From Micromonospora haikouensis (GTDB taxonomy: Bacteria > Actinomycetota > Actinomycetes > Mycobacteriales > Micromonosporaceae), in contig NZ_FMCW01000010.1 of assembly GCF_900091595.1 (NCBI RefSeq), positions 82,653 through 146,652 of the forward strand: a DNA stretch of 64,000 bases, read 5' to 3'. This document shows positions 48,498 through 56,808 of this stretch, one piece after another (position 1 is the stretch's first letter; every line of letters begins with the position of its first letter). A program made the position numbers and the translations under genes. The notes under the pieces are model-generated. The model made no database searches. It worked only from the letters and a program-made list of their open reading frames with translations, and was not told the DNA's origin.

Positions 48498-50978
48498 TCA
48501 GCGCCGGGGCGTTCCCGGGCCGTCCGGGTCCAGCTCGGCGCAGATCACCGCGTCGAGGCTGGCCCGGACGTGGTCGGCCTTCGGGTCGCCGAGGTCGTCG
48601 AGGATGGCCAGCGCCTGCCGCCACACGGCGGCGGCCCCCTCGGGGTCGCCGACCTCGCACAGGGTGTCACCCAGGTTCGCCCCGGCCTCGGCCTCACCGT
48701 GCCGGTCACCGAGCGCCGCGAAGAGCCCCCGGGCCCGCTGGTACAGCTCGGCGGCGCGCGCGTGCTCGCCGAGCAGCCGGTGGACGTAGCCGAGGCTGTC
48801 GAGCGTCATGGCGACCCCGTCCAGGTCGCCCAGCTCGTCGAGCAGGGCCAGGGCCTGCTCGCAGTCCGCGATCGCCCGCCGGTGGTCGCCGAGCTGGGCG
48901 TGGCACCAGCCGACCGAGTTGAGCGACGCCGCCTCGCCGCCCCGGTGGCCGGCGTGCCGGAACAGCTCCAGGGCCCGCAGGTCGTGACCCAGCGCGGTGC
49001 GGTGGTCGCCCGAGCGCTCGGCGATCCAGCCCAGGCTCCGGTGCGTGAACGCCTGGTTGATCCGGTCGTCCAGCGACTCGAACAGCACCAGTGCCCGCGA
49101 CTGGTGGGCGCGGGCGTCGAGGATCCGGCCGAGCCGGGTGGCCGCGCCGCCGAGGAAGCGGTGCGCGTGGGCCTCGGCGCTCCGGTCGCCCAGCCGGCGG
49201 GCGGCGCGCAGCGCGATCTGCTGCGTCGCCGTCCAGTCGGCCCAGTGCCCGCGCAGGTCGAAGAAGCTGACGCAGGCGGCGGCGAGCTGCCAGGCGTGCG
49301 TGTCGTGGCCGGTGCCGGCGGCGTGTTCGACGGCGGCGACGAGGCAGCGGTGCTCCGCCGCGAACCAGGCCAGCGCGGCGGCCCGGCCGTCCGCGCGCTC
49401 CGGGGCCGCCCCGGGCGCGGGGTCGGCCAGGGTGATCGGGCCCCGGGGCGGGACCAGGACCTGCTCGGTGGCGTGCGCGGTGTGCAGGTAGTGGTCGAGC
49501 AGCCGGTGGGTCGCGGCCGCCCGGCCGGCCGCCGGGTCCGCGTCGGCCAGTTCCCGGGCGTACGCGCGCAGCAGGTCGTGGCAGGTGAACCGGCCGGGCC
49601 GGTGCTCGGTGACCAGGTGCGCCCCGACCAGCTCGGCCAGCGGCGGCCGGACCTCGGCGACGGACGTCCCGGCGAGGCTGGCCACGGCGGCCGTGCCGAC
49701 GTCCGGCCCGGGGGACAGCCCGAGCAGCCGGAACAGCCGGGCGGCCGGCGTGCCGAGGAGCGCGTACGACCAGGACAGCACGGCCCGCACGTCGATGCCC
49801 GGGTCGGTGCCGGCGAGCGGGTCGAGGCGGCGTGGGGCCTCCCGCAGCTCGGCGGCGATCGTGGCCAGCGGGAAGCGTGGGTGGGCGGCGGCGCGGGCGG
49901 CGACGACGGCGAGCGCCAGCGGCAGGCCCGCGCACCGCCCGACGATCTCGTCGACCGCCCCCGGCTCGGCGTCCACCCGCCCCGAGCCCAGCCGGGCGGC
50001 GAGCAGCGCCCGGGACTCGGCCGGGTCGAGCAGCTCCACCGGCACCGGCCGGGCACCCTCCACCGCGACCAGGCCGGGCAGCTGGCCGCGGCTGGTCACC
50101 AGCACCAGGCAGCCGGACGCACCGGGCAGCAACGGGCGGACCTGGTCGGCGTCCCGGGCGTTGTCCAGCACCATGAGCACGCGCCGGCCCGTCAGCAGGC
50201 TGCGCAGGAGAGCGGCCTGCGCGTCCGGGCCGGTCGGCACGCGGTGCCGGGGCACCTCGAAGGCGTCCAGGAAACCCCGGACCGCCTCGGCGGGCGGGAC
50301 CGGCGGCTTGCGGGGGTCGAAGCCGCGCAGGTCGACGTGCAGCTGCCCGTCGGGGAAACGGTCGCGGACCCGCTGCGCCCAGTACGTCGCCAGCGTGGTC
50401 TTGCCGACTCCGGCGGTGCCGGTGACGACGGCGATGACCGGGGCGGCGGGGTCGGCGTCCGCATCGACGAGCAGCCCGTCGAGTTGCGCCAGCACGTCCT
50501 GCCGCCCGGAGAAGGCGCCGAGGGTGGGCGGCAGCTGCGCGGGCACCGGCAGCGCCGGCCCCGGGCGGTCGGCGGCCGACTGCGCCTGCGGCCCGTCCCC
50601 GGGCGTCGGGTCGACCGCCGGAGGCCCCGGTCCCGGCGAGGCGGGGCTGGTGGCCGCGCGTGGGGCGCCGCCCGGCGCGAGGCGCTCGCCGACGGCCCGT
50701 TCCCACCGGGTGGCCCACACGCCCGCCTCGGCCGGCGTCACGCCGAGGGCGAGCAGGAGCCGGTCGAGCACGTCCATCGGCATCGCGCTGCGCCCGTTGA
50801 GGTAGTTGGCCAGGCTGCTCCTGGGCACGCCGGTGGCCGCCGCCAGGTCCTGGAGGGAGAGCCGGGCCTTGCCCCGGGAGCGGGCGGCGCGGACCCGCAG
50901 CCGGTTGAGCTCCGCCAGCAGTTCGCCCTCCGTCCTAGGTGGACCGTGTGCGGACGGATCAGCGGGGCCATTGGTCAC
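48498..50978 (-). CDS. STAND regulator: HTH, NB-ARC ATPase and TPR repeats
   Basis: An 826-residue regulator. Residues 38-80 form an XRE-type helix-turn-helix (LSLQDLAAATGVPRSSLANY). After a Pro/Gly linker comes an NB-ARC ATPase with Walker A GTAGVGKTT at 187-195, Walker B in VLMVLDNARD, and GLPLALAVVAARAA. The C-terminal 270 residues are tetratricopeptide repeats (AFTHRSLGWIAERSGDHRTA, AASLNSVGWCHAQLGDHRRA). Such proteins act as ligand- and ATP-gated switches. AAGGA lies 7 bases before the GTG start. It is divergent from a small secreted-protein gene that may be its target. Confidence 0.87.
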   Translation of the reverse strand: MTNGPADPSAHGPPRTEGELLAELNRLRVRAARSRGKARLSLQDLAAATGVPRSSLANYLNGRSAMPMDVLDRLLLALGVTPAEAGVWATRWERAVGERLAPGGAPRAATSPASPGPGPPAVDPTPGDGPQAQSAADRPGPALPVPAQLPPTLGAFSGRQDVLAQLDGLLVDADADPAAPVIAVVTGTAGVGKTTLATYWAQRVRDRFPDGQLHVDLRGFDPRKPPVPPAEAVRGFLDAFEVPRHRVPTGPDAQAALLRSLLTGRRVLMVLDNARDADQVRPLLPGASGCLVLVTSRGQLPGLVAVEGARPVPVELLDPAESRALLAARLGSGRVDAEPGAVDEIVGRCAGLPLALAVVAARAAAHPRFPLATIAAELREAPRRLDPLAGTDPGIDVRAVLSWSYALLGTPAARLFRLLGLSPGPDVGTAAVASLAGTSVAEVRPPLAELVGAHLVTEHRPGRFTCHDLLRAYARELADADPAAGRAAATHRLLDHYLHTAHATEQVLVPPRGPITLADPAPGAAPERADGRAAALAWFAAEHRCLVAAVEHAAGTGHDTHAWQLAAACVSFFDLRGHWADWTATQQIALRAARRLGDRSAEAHAHRFLGGAATRLGRILDARAHQSRALVLFESLDDRINQAFTHRSLGWIAERSGDHRTALGHDLRALELFRHAGHRGGEAASLNSVGWCHAQLGDHRRAIADCEQALALLDELGDLDGVAMTLDSLGYVHRLLGEHARAAELYQRARGLFAALGDRHGEAEAGANLGDTLCEVGDPEGAAAVWRQALAILDDLGDPKADHVRASLDAVICAELDPDGPGTPRR

Positions 50979-51223
50979 GGTCGCATCCTTCCATCGGCGT
51001 CCGACATCGTCCATGGACGTCCAGGATCGGGGGCGCGAGCGTGCCGGGTCGCCATCCTGGTCGAGGTAAGGGCGTCGGGAGCTGCCCAGACTGTGCGAGT
51101 GGCGACCGCTACGCGCCAGTCGTTTGGTCCGACGGGGGGTGCCGCCCGGCAATGGGCGGCACCGGGCCGAGCGTTCGGAGCACCGAGGGATGTCCAAGGC
51201 TGTCTGTCGAGAGGAGAAGAATG

Positions 51224-51664
51224 ATGGATCTGGCGAGGCGGGCAACTGCGGGTGTGGTCGCGCTGACGATGGGTCTGTTCGCCGCCGTGTCGTGGTCAAG
51301 CCCGGCCCTGGCGGTCAGCTGGGAGCGGAACCAGGCCACCCGGGGAACCGTCGACAACGGCTACGACAAGGACTGCACGCCGGCGGACCCGTTCAGCAAC
51401 TCCGTCGCCTGCTGGCAGCCGTACGGCGACGTGCTGTGGGTTTCCAACAACAGCTCGCTCGGTGACACGCCCACGGCGGTGTGGTGGAACTACTACCCCA
51501 GCGACAGCACGCTCTACCGGCAGGGCACCTGCACCTTCACGTCCGCCGGTTGGGGTTACTGCAACAAGGACATGCACGAGAACAGCCTGATCAAGCTGCG
51601 GATCTGCGACAGTCCTGACGCGGATCGGCAGTGTTGGACGTCGATCATCAGCACGCGCGCCTGA
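51224..51664 (+). CDS. Small Cys-rich secreted protein
   Basis: A 146-residue exported protein. The first 31 residues form a signal peptide (VVALTMGLFAAVSW, then SSPALA). The mature part has six Cys (DCT, ACW, TCT, YCN, ICD, QCW) and many Trp and Tyr, suggesting a disulfide-bonded beta fold. No family was recognised. GAGGAG lies 7 bases before this ATG; an ATG 3 bases upstream is possible. It is divergent from the STAND regulator across 245 bases. Confidence 0.72.
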   Translation: MDLARRATAGVVALTMGLFAAVSWSSPALAVSWERNQATRGTVDNGYDKDCTPADPFSNSVACWQPYGDVLWVSNNSSLGDTPTAVWWNYYPSDSTLYRQGTCTFTSAGWGYCNKDMHENSLIKLRICDSPDADRQCWTSIISTRA

Positions 51665-51880
51665 TCGCGGGCGCAACGCGCGGACGCGCCCGTCGAGGAG
51701 ATCGGGCCAGCGGGGTCGGGCTTCCCACCGTCAGGGGGCCCGACCCTTCAGCCTGTGTGGCCCACCCGGTGAGGGAAGTGTCGAGCTCGTGGCTCGCTGA
51801 GCGCGTCGAGAGTCCATTTAGCGTCGCCCGTGCGCGTGGTCGAGCTTGCCCGGTGACGATTCCGATCAGTGGAGTTGACT

Positions 51881-52855
51881 GTGCTCGAAAGCAGGTTCAG
51901 CACCGATGACCTCCCGCAAGCCGACCGGTGGCCAAGCTGGAACGAGTTCGGTGTCAGCTCTCACTACCCAGCACGAATACGCACCCCTCATCCGGACAGC
52001 TTCCAAGGCTCGGTACGCGTACTCGACCTCGGTTCCATCCAGGTGTCCACCCTCACCTACAGTCCGCTGGAGGTGATCCGGACCCCGAAGATGATCCGGC
52101 AGTCCGACGCTGGCCTGTACCAGCTCGTCCTCCACCTGCGCGGGCGGATGGGCGTCTCCCAGGCCGGCCGCGACAATAGCTTCGACTCCCGCAGCCTGGT
52201 CCTCCATGACACCTCACGGCCCTTCCACTCCTGGGCGGCGGCCGGCCGAGGCCCCATCGTCAGCTGCCTGGTCGTCCTGATCCCGAGGAAGCTGATCCCC
52301 CTCCGACCGCAGATACTCGACCCGCTCAACACCACACCCCTGCCAACACGGCGTGGTTTCGGCGCCATGCTCAGACGCCACCTCATCGGACTACAACAAG
52401 ACGCCGCCAACTGGACGGCGGCCGACGCCGCACGCCTCGCAACCATCACCCTTGACCTGCTCGCCGCCACCTACGCCCACGAACTCCAAGCCACGAGAAC
52501 GCTGCCGTCCGCCACATACCAGCGAGCCCTGCACACTCGAATCCACGAATTCATCCAACAGCAACTCGGCGACCCCGGTCTCACCCCTGAGGCGATCGCC
52601 GCAGCACATGCCATCTCTACCCGCTATCTGCACAAGCTATTCCAACAGCAGGGCCTGACCGTTGCCGCGTGGATACGCCAAAACCGGCTCGAACGCTGCC
52701 GCCACGACCTCGCCGACCCCCACCAACGTGACCGACCCATCCACGCCATTGCCCACCGGTGGGGCTTTACCAGCAACGCCCACTTCACCCGCCTTTTCCG
52801 CACCACCTACGGCACCGCCCCCAGCGAGTACCGGCACCACACCCACCACCGGTAG
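51881..52855 (+). CDS. AraC-family transcriptional regulator
   Basis: A 324-residue regulator. The N-terminal sensor domain (VIRTPKMIRQSDAGLYQLVL, HLRGRMGV) is of the AraC_binding_2 type, and the C-terminal double helix-turn-helix carries STRYLHKLFQQQGLTVAAWI, RLERCRHDL and HRWGFTSNAHFTRLFRTTYG. The GTG start was chosen because GTGGAG lies 6 bases upstream. The gene uses A or T in third positions far more often than its neighbours, a sign of separate origin. Confidence 0.85.
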   Translation: MLESRFSTDDLPQADRWPSWNEFGVSSHYPARIRTPHPDSFQGSVRVLDLGSIQVSTLTYSPLEVIRTPKMIRQSDAGLYQLVLHLRGRMGVSQAGRDNSFDSRSLVLHDTSRPFHSWAAAGRGPIVSCLVVLIPRKLIPLRPQILDPLNTTPLPTRRGFGAMLRRHLIGLQQDAANWTAADAARLATITLDLLAATYAHELQATRTLPSATYQRALHTRIHEFIQQQLGDPGLTPEAIAAAHAISTRYLHKLFQQQGLTVAAWIRQNRLERCRHDLADPHQRDRPIHAIAHRWGFTSNAHFTRLFRTTYGTAPSEYRHHTHHR

Positions 52856-53025
52856 CCCGCCACGGTGTGCGCCCACAGTCAACCGTCGTGCGCCCGCTTT
52901 CAATGACATTCGCCGTGACACGCGAAAGTATCGGGATACGGCAAGTCCCTCCGGCGAGTCCGACCTGGAACACCCGGTGCCACCGGTCCATGAACGGACA
53001 AGTCAATCCCGAAGAGAGGAAGGGT

Positions 53026-53463
53026 ATGAAGCGGAAGTTCCTGGCTGTCGCTGCTGCGGTAGTCCTATCGATCGGCGTGGCCGCCACCACACTGGCCGGC
53101 GCGCCTGACATCGCGCAGGCGCATGTGGATCGGTCGGCGTCGGCGTCGGCAGTCACCGATCCTGACCTGCGACCCGGTGCGCGACTGGCGTGCAAATCGG
53201 AGCCCTGGGGAGTCTACGATTCGGGCTACGCCTACACGGTTCCCGGAAAGACCACACCGATCAGAAGTGGCCCCTATTCGGACTGCCCTTTCACCGCTCT
53301 GTACCAGAACACGAAGTTCTGGGTCGACTGCCGCGACAGCAACGACCTGGGCAACCTCTGGTTTCACGGCTGGGCGATGAAAGACGGCACTCGCTATTCA
53401 GGCTGGGTCTACAGGGACAACCTGGGCGTCATCCAGAACTCGAACGGCGCCTGGTGCTCGTAG
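53026..53463 (+). CDS. Small secreted protein with SH3-like fold
   Basis: A 145-residue exported protein with a Sec signal peptide of about 32 residues ending in IAQA. The mature part resembles a bacterial SH3 domain (SEPWGVYDSGYAYTVPGKTT, then FHGWAMKDGTRYSGWVYRDN) with four Cys. Such domains bind cell-wall peptides or other proteins. AGAGGAAGG lies just before the ATG. The AraC gene ends 170 bases upstream and may control it. Confidence 0.7.
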   Translation: MKRKFLAVAAAVVLSIGVAATTLAGAPDIAQAHVDRSASASAVTDPDLRPGARLACKSEPWGVYDSGYAYTVPGKTTPIRSGPYSDCPFTALYQNTKFWVDCRDSNDLGNLWFHGWAMKDGTRYSGWVYRDNLGVIQNSNGAWCS

Positions 53464-53892
53464 CTTCCTGACCAAAACAACTTTCACCCCTGGTCAGACG
53501 GCTTGAGATCCCTGGGGCACCAGGCGTTCGTGCACGAGGCCCCTGACCAGGGCCGGGTTAGGGCTGGGCGGGGCAGCGGCGGGCCCCGCCCGGCTGCGCC
53601 ACCTCCGGCCATTCGCGTTCCACTGCCGGCGGCCGGGGCGTCGAGTTGGGCGAGCCGGCCGGGCTGACCGCAGGTGGTGTTCAGCCGGTCGGGGGTCAGG
53701 TTCGACCTGCCCCTCCGGTCGGCACGTCTTATGGGTTGGCACGTTCGGCCCTATCCGACGAGGTGGCCGGCCAGGGTATACGCCGGTGACCGGGCGAGTC
53801 GGGCGGAGGGGCTGCTACCTACCGCGAAACTGTCGGAAGGCCTTCAAGCAGGCTCAGGGCATAGGCCAACTCAAAGATTCTCGAACCGGCCG
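53464..53892. other. Intergenic region without a convincing gene
   Basis: These 429 bases lie between a secreted-protein gene and the convergent amino-sugar kinase gene. Open frames are Pro/Arg-rich and lack ribosome sites. CCCTGGTCAG (53488-53497) and CTGACCAGGG (53543-53552) form a 10-bp inverted repeat 45 bases apart, possibly a remnant of a mobile element or a terminator. Confidence 0.4.
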
Positions 53893-54882
53893 TCATGCCG
53901 TCGCCGGCACCAGCAGCGGGTGCAGGGCGGCCGGGTCGGCGACCTCGGGCAGGTCGCGGGCGGCGAGCCAGGCCGCCCCGGCCGCCCCGTCGCCGGCCGT
54001 GGTCAGCGGCGCGGCCGGCCACCGTCGGGCCAGCTCCGCCCGGACGGCGGCGGCCAGCGGGGTGTCGCCGGTGAGCAGCCCGCCGCCGAGGACCACCGGG
54101 TCCACCGCGCCGGCCGGGCGGATCCGCGCGGCGCTGTCGGCGAGGTGGCCGGCGGCCGCCCCGATCAGCCCCGCCGCGACCGGTTCGGCGTCGACGGCGG
54201 CGGCGACCACCAGCGGCGCGAGCCGGGACAGCTCGACCGGCGGCCGGCGGGTGACGACCTGCACCACGGCGTCCACGGTGTCGCGGGGCCGGTCGGCGAC
54301 CCGCTCGTCGCCGAGCAGCTCGGCGAGCACCCGGCGGCCCAGCGGCCCCGGGGCGTGCCCCGCGTCCAGGTCGGCCAGGAGCCGACGGACCGCCTCCCGG
54401 CCCAGCCAGAACCCGGAGCCGGCGTCGCCGAGCAGCCAGCCGTGGCCGTCGGCGACCCGGTCCAGCCGCAGGTCGCGGACCTGCGCGGCGATCGCGCCGG
54501 TGCCGGCGATCAGCACCGTGCCGTGCGCGCTGGGCGTGCCGGAGGCGTACGCCACGAGGGCGTCGCCGTGCACCGCGTACGGGCAGCGCAGGCCCGCGTC
54601 GCGCCACGCCCCGTCGAACGCGGCCCGCCCGGCGGGGTCGGCGAGCAGCCGCCCCGCCCCGGCGAGCCCGATCGTGCCGGCCCGCACCCGGGCCGGGTCC
54701 ACGCCGGACAGCGCGGCGCGCAGGGCGGTCAGGAGCTCCGCGGCGGCCCGCTCGGCGCCATGGCTGGTCGGGTTGCCGCCGCCGGCCCGGCCGGTGCCGA
54801 GGCGTTCCCCGGCCAGCGTCACGGCGAGCGCCCGGGTGGACGTACCCCCGACGTCGAGGCCGACCACGACGGTGTCGGACAT
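53893..54882 (-). CDS. BadF/BadG/BcrA/BcrD-type N-acetylglucosamine kinase
   Basis: A 329-residue ASKHA kinase. The phosphate-1 motif is VVGLDVGGTSTRALAV, with IAGTGAIAAQV (phosphate-2) and GHGWLLGDAGSGFWLGREA typical of GlcNAc kinases. It would phosphorylate GlcNAc after import. It is divergent from the RpiR regulator and the ngc importer across 198 bases, and likely belongs to the same regulon. GGGGAGG lies 9 bases before the ATG. Confidence 0.85.
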   Translation of the reverse strand: MSDTVVVGLDVGGTSTRALAVTLAGERLGTGRAGGGNPTSHGAERAAAELLTALRAALSGVDPARVRAGTIGLAGAGRLLADPAGRAAFDGAWRDAGLRCPYAVHGDALVAYASGTPSAHGTVLIAGTGAIAAQVRDLRLDRVADGHGWLLGDAGSGFWLGREAVRRLLADLDAGHAPGPLGRRVLAELLGDERVADRPRDTVDAVVQVVTRRPPVELSRLAPLVVAAAVDAEPVAAGLIGAAAGHLADSAARIRPAGAVDPVVLGGGLLTGDTPLAAAVRAELARRWPAAPLTTAGDGAAGAAWLAARDLPEVADPAALHPLLVPATA

Positions 54883-54982
54883 CCGGTGGGCCTCCCCGGG
54901 TCGGCGGTGCGGGCGGATTCATGCTGGTCGGCCCGGCCGCGCGGGGCAAGATCCCCGGCCGGGCGGAGGGCCGCGCGTCAGG

Positions 54983-55055
54983 TAACAGTTTGAAAACTTC
55001 GACCACGGTCTTGACACGGAGGGCCCTTCAGTAAGAACTTTTACCACTAACAGTT
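54983..55055. promoter_or_regulatory. Promoter and repeat motifs before the RpiR/ngc operon
   Basis: TTGACA at 55011-55016 is a good -35; no clear -10 was found 17 bases on. TAACAGTT occurs at 54983-54990 and again at 55048-55055, and GTAAGAACTTTTAC (55031-55044) is a partial palindrome (10 of 14). These are candidate sites for the RpiR-family regulator encoded next. Confidence 0.45.
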
Positions 55056-55080
55056 AACACTCTTTTCCGAAAGGCGTCGC

Positions 55081-56037
55081 ATGGTGGATCACGAGGTCGA
55101 CACCCCCCGGGGCGCCGCCGTGGTCGACGCCGACCAGGCCGACCGGCGGGCCGCGCTGCCCACCGACGGCGTGCTCGCCCGCGTCCGGGCCGGCGCGGCG
55201 GAGCTCACCGGCGCGCTGCGCCGCGTCGCCGAGCACGTGCTCAGCGACCCGGAGGCCGCCGCGCGGGCCACCATCGTCGAGCTGGCCGAGCGCAGCGGCA
55301 CCTCCCCGGCCACCATCACCCGGTTCTGCCGCGCGATGGGCTTCGAGGGGTACGCCGACCTGCGCCTCGGCATCGCCGCCGAGACCGGGCGGGCCCGCTC
55401 CGCCGGCTGGACCGTCGACATCGGCCGGGAGATCCAGCCCGGCGACCCCCTGGAGCGGGTGCTCGGCCAGATCATGGCCGCCGACACCCGGGCCATGCAC
55501 GACACCGCCGCGCTGCTCGACCTCGCCCAGGTGGAACGGGCGGCCGTGGCCATCGCCGGGGCCAGCCGGGTCAACATCTTCGGCGCGTCCGGCAGCGCCC
55601 TCGTCGGCGAGGAGATGCAGTTCAGCCTGCACCGCATCGGGGTGGCCGCCTGGGCCTGGAGCGACGTGCACGAGGGGCTGGCCAGCGCCGCGCTGCTCGG
55701 CCCCGGCGACGTGGCGCTCGGCATCTCGCACACCGGGCAGACCCGGGAGACCATCGAGCTGCTCGCCGAGGCCGGCAGCCGGGGCGCGACCACCGTCGCG
55801 CTCACCGGCTTCCCCCGCTCGCCGCTGGCCGAGCTGGCCGACCTGGTGCTGCTCACCGCCAGCCAGGCCACCACGTTCCGCCCCGACGCGCTGTCGGCCC
55901 GGCACCCGCAGCTCGTCGTGCTCGACCTGCTCTACATCGCCGTCGCCCAGCGCACCCACGACCGCGCCCACGCGGCCTTCCGGCGCACCGCCCAGGCCGT
56001 CGACGGGCACAAGGCCGCGAAGGGGGCCACCGCATGA
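55081..56037 (+). CDS. MurR/RpiR-family transcriptional regulator
   Basis: A 318-residue regulator with an N-terminal helix-turn-helix (IVELAERSGTSPATITRFCR) and a C-terminal SIS sugar-phosphate domain (NIFGASGSALVGEEM, then GISHTGQTRETIELL). It probably senses an amino-sugar phosphate and controls the import operon. GAAAGG lies 8 bases before the ATG. The stop overlaps the next start by ATGA. Confidence 0.9.
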   Translation: MVDHEVDTPRGAAVVDADQADRRAALPTDGVLARVRAGAAELTGALRRVAEHVLSDPEAAARATIVELAERSGTSPATITRFCRAMGFEGYADLRLGIAAETGRARSAGWTVDIGREIQPGDPLERVLGQIMAADTRAMHDTAALLDLAQVERAAVAIAGASRVNIFGASGSALVGEEMQFSLHRIGVAAWAWSDVHEGLASAALLGPGDVALGISHTGQTRETIELLAEAGSRGATTVALTGFPRSPLAELADLVLLTASQATTFRPDALSARHPQLVVLDLLYIAVAQRTHDRAHAAFRRTAQAVDGHKAAKGATA

Positions 56038-56783
56038 TCAGCGCACAGGGATACGCCGAGGCCGTCCGGCCCGTCCTCGACCGGGTCGTCGACTCGCAGG
56101 CCGGGGCGGTCGGCCGGGCCGCGGACCTGATCGCCGCCGGCCTGCGCGCCGGCGGGGTGCTCCAGGCGTTCGGCGCCGGCCACTCCGAAGCGTTCGCCGC
56201 CGAACTGGTCGCCCGGGCCGGCGGGCTGGTCCCCACCAACCGGATCTCCCTGCACGACCTCGTGCTGCACGGCGACGCGCCCCGCGACGTGCTCGCCGAC
56301 CCCAAGCTGGAACGCGACCCGGCCGTCGCCCACCAGCTCTACGCCCTCGCCGCCCCGCAGCCGGGCGACGTCTTCCTGATCGCGTCCCAGTCCGGCATCA
56401 ACGGCTCGGTGGTCGAGCTGGCGACGCTGGTCACCGGGCACGGCCACCCGCTGATCGCGGTCACCTCGGTCGAGCACACCTCGCGGGTCGCCCCCCGGCA
56501 CCCGTCGGGGCACCGGCTCGTCGACCTCGCCGACGTCGTGCTGGACAACGGCGCGCCGTACGGTGACGCACTGCTGCCGCTCTCCGGCGGCGGCGCGGTC
56601 TGTGCGGTCTCCTCGGTCACCGCCGCGCTGCTGGCGCAGTTGGTGACCGCGGAGGTCGTCCGACGGTTCCACCAGGCCGGGGAGGTACCCCCTATCTACC
56701 TCTCCGCCAACGTCCCCGGTGGGGACGAGCACAACCTCGCCCTCGAGTCGCGGTACGCCGGGCGTCTCCGGCGCACCGCCTGA
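56034..56783 (+). CDS. SIS-domain protein, UPF0309-like sugar isomerase
   Basis: A 249-residue sugar-isomerase-fold protein. FGAGHSEAFAAEL carries the phosphosugar-binding Ser, with LIASQSGINGSVVELA after it. Relatives act as N-acetylmuramate or amino-sugar phosphate isomerases or etherases; the exact reaction is open. Its position between the regulator and transporter genes indicates a role in using the imported amino sugar. Confidence 0.82.
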   Translation: MISAQGYAEAVRPVLDRVVDSQAGAVGRAADLIAAGLRAGGVLQAFGAGHSEAFAAELVARAGGLVPTNRISLHDLVLHGDAPRDVLADPKLERDPAVAHQLYALAAPQPGDVFLIASQSGINGSVVELATLVTGHGHPLIAVTSVEHTSRVAPRHPSGHRLVDLADVVLDNGAPYGDALLPLSGGGAVCAVSSVTAALLAQLVTAEVVRRFHQAGEVPPIYLSANVPGGDEHNLALESRYAGRLRRTA

Positions 56784-56808
56784 TTCGACACCTCAAGGAG
56801 AGACAACG

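Noticed and set aside
53695..53720. GGTTCGA-like sequence suggesting a tRNA T-arm
   Set aside because: No matching acceptor, anticodon or D-arm could be built around it.
53494..53742. Minus-strand frame of 82 codons
   Set aside because: Pro/Arg-rich, no ribosome site, no recognisable domain. Possibly a decayed fragment, but nothing supports a gene.
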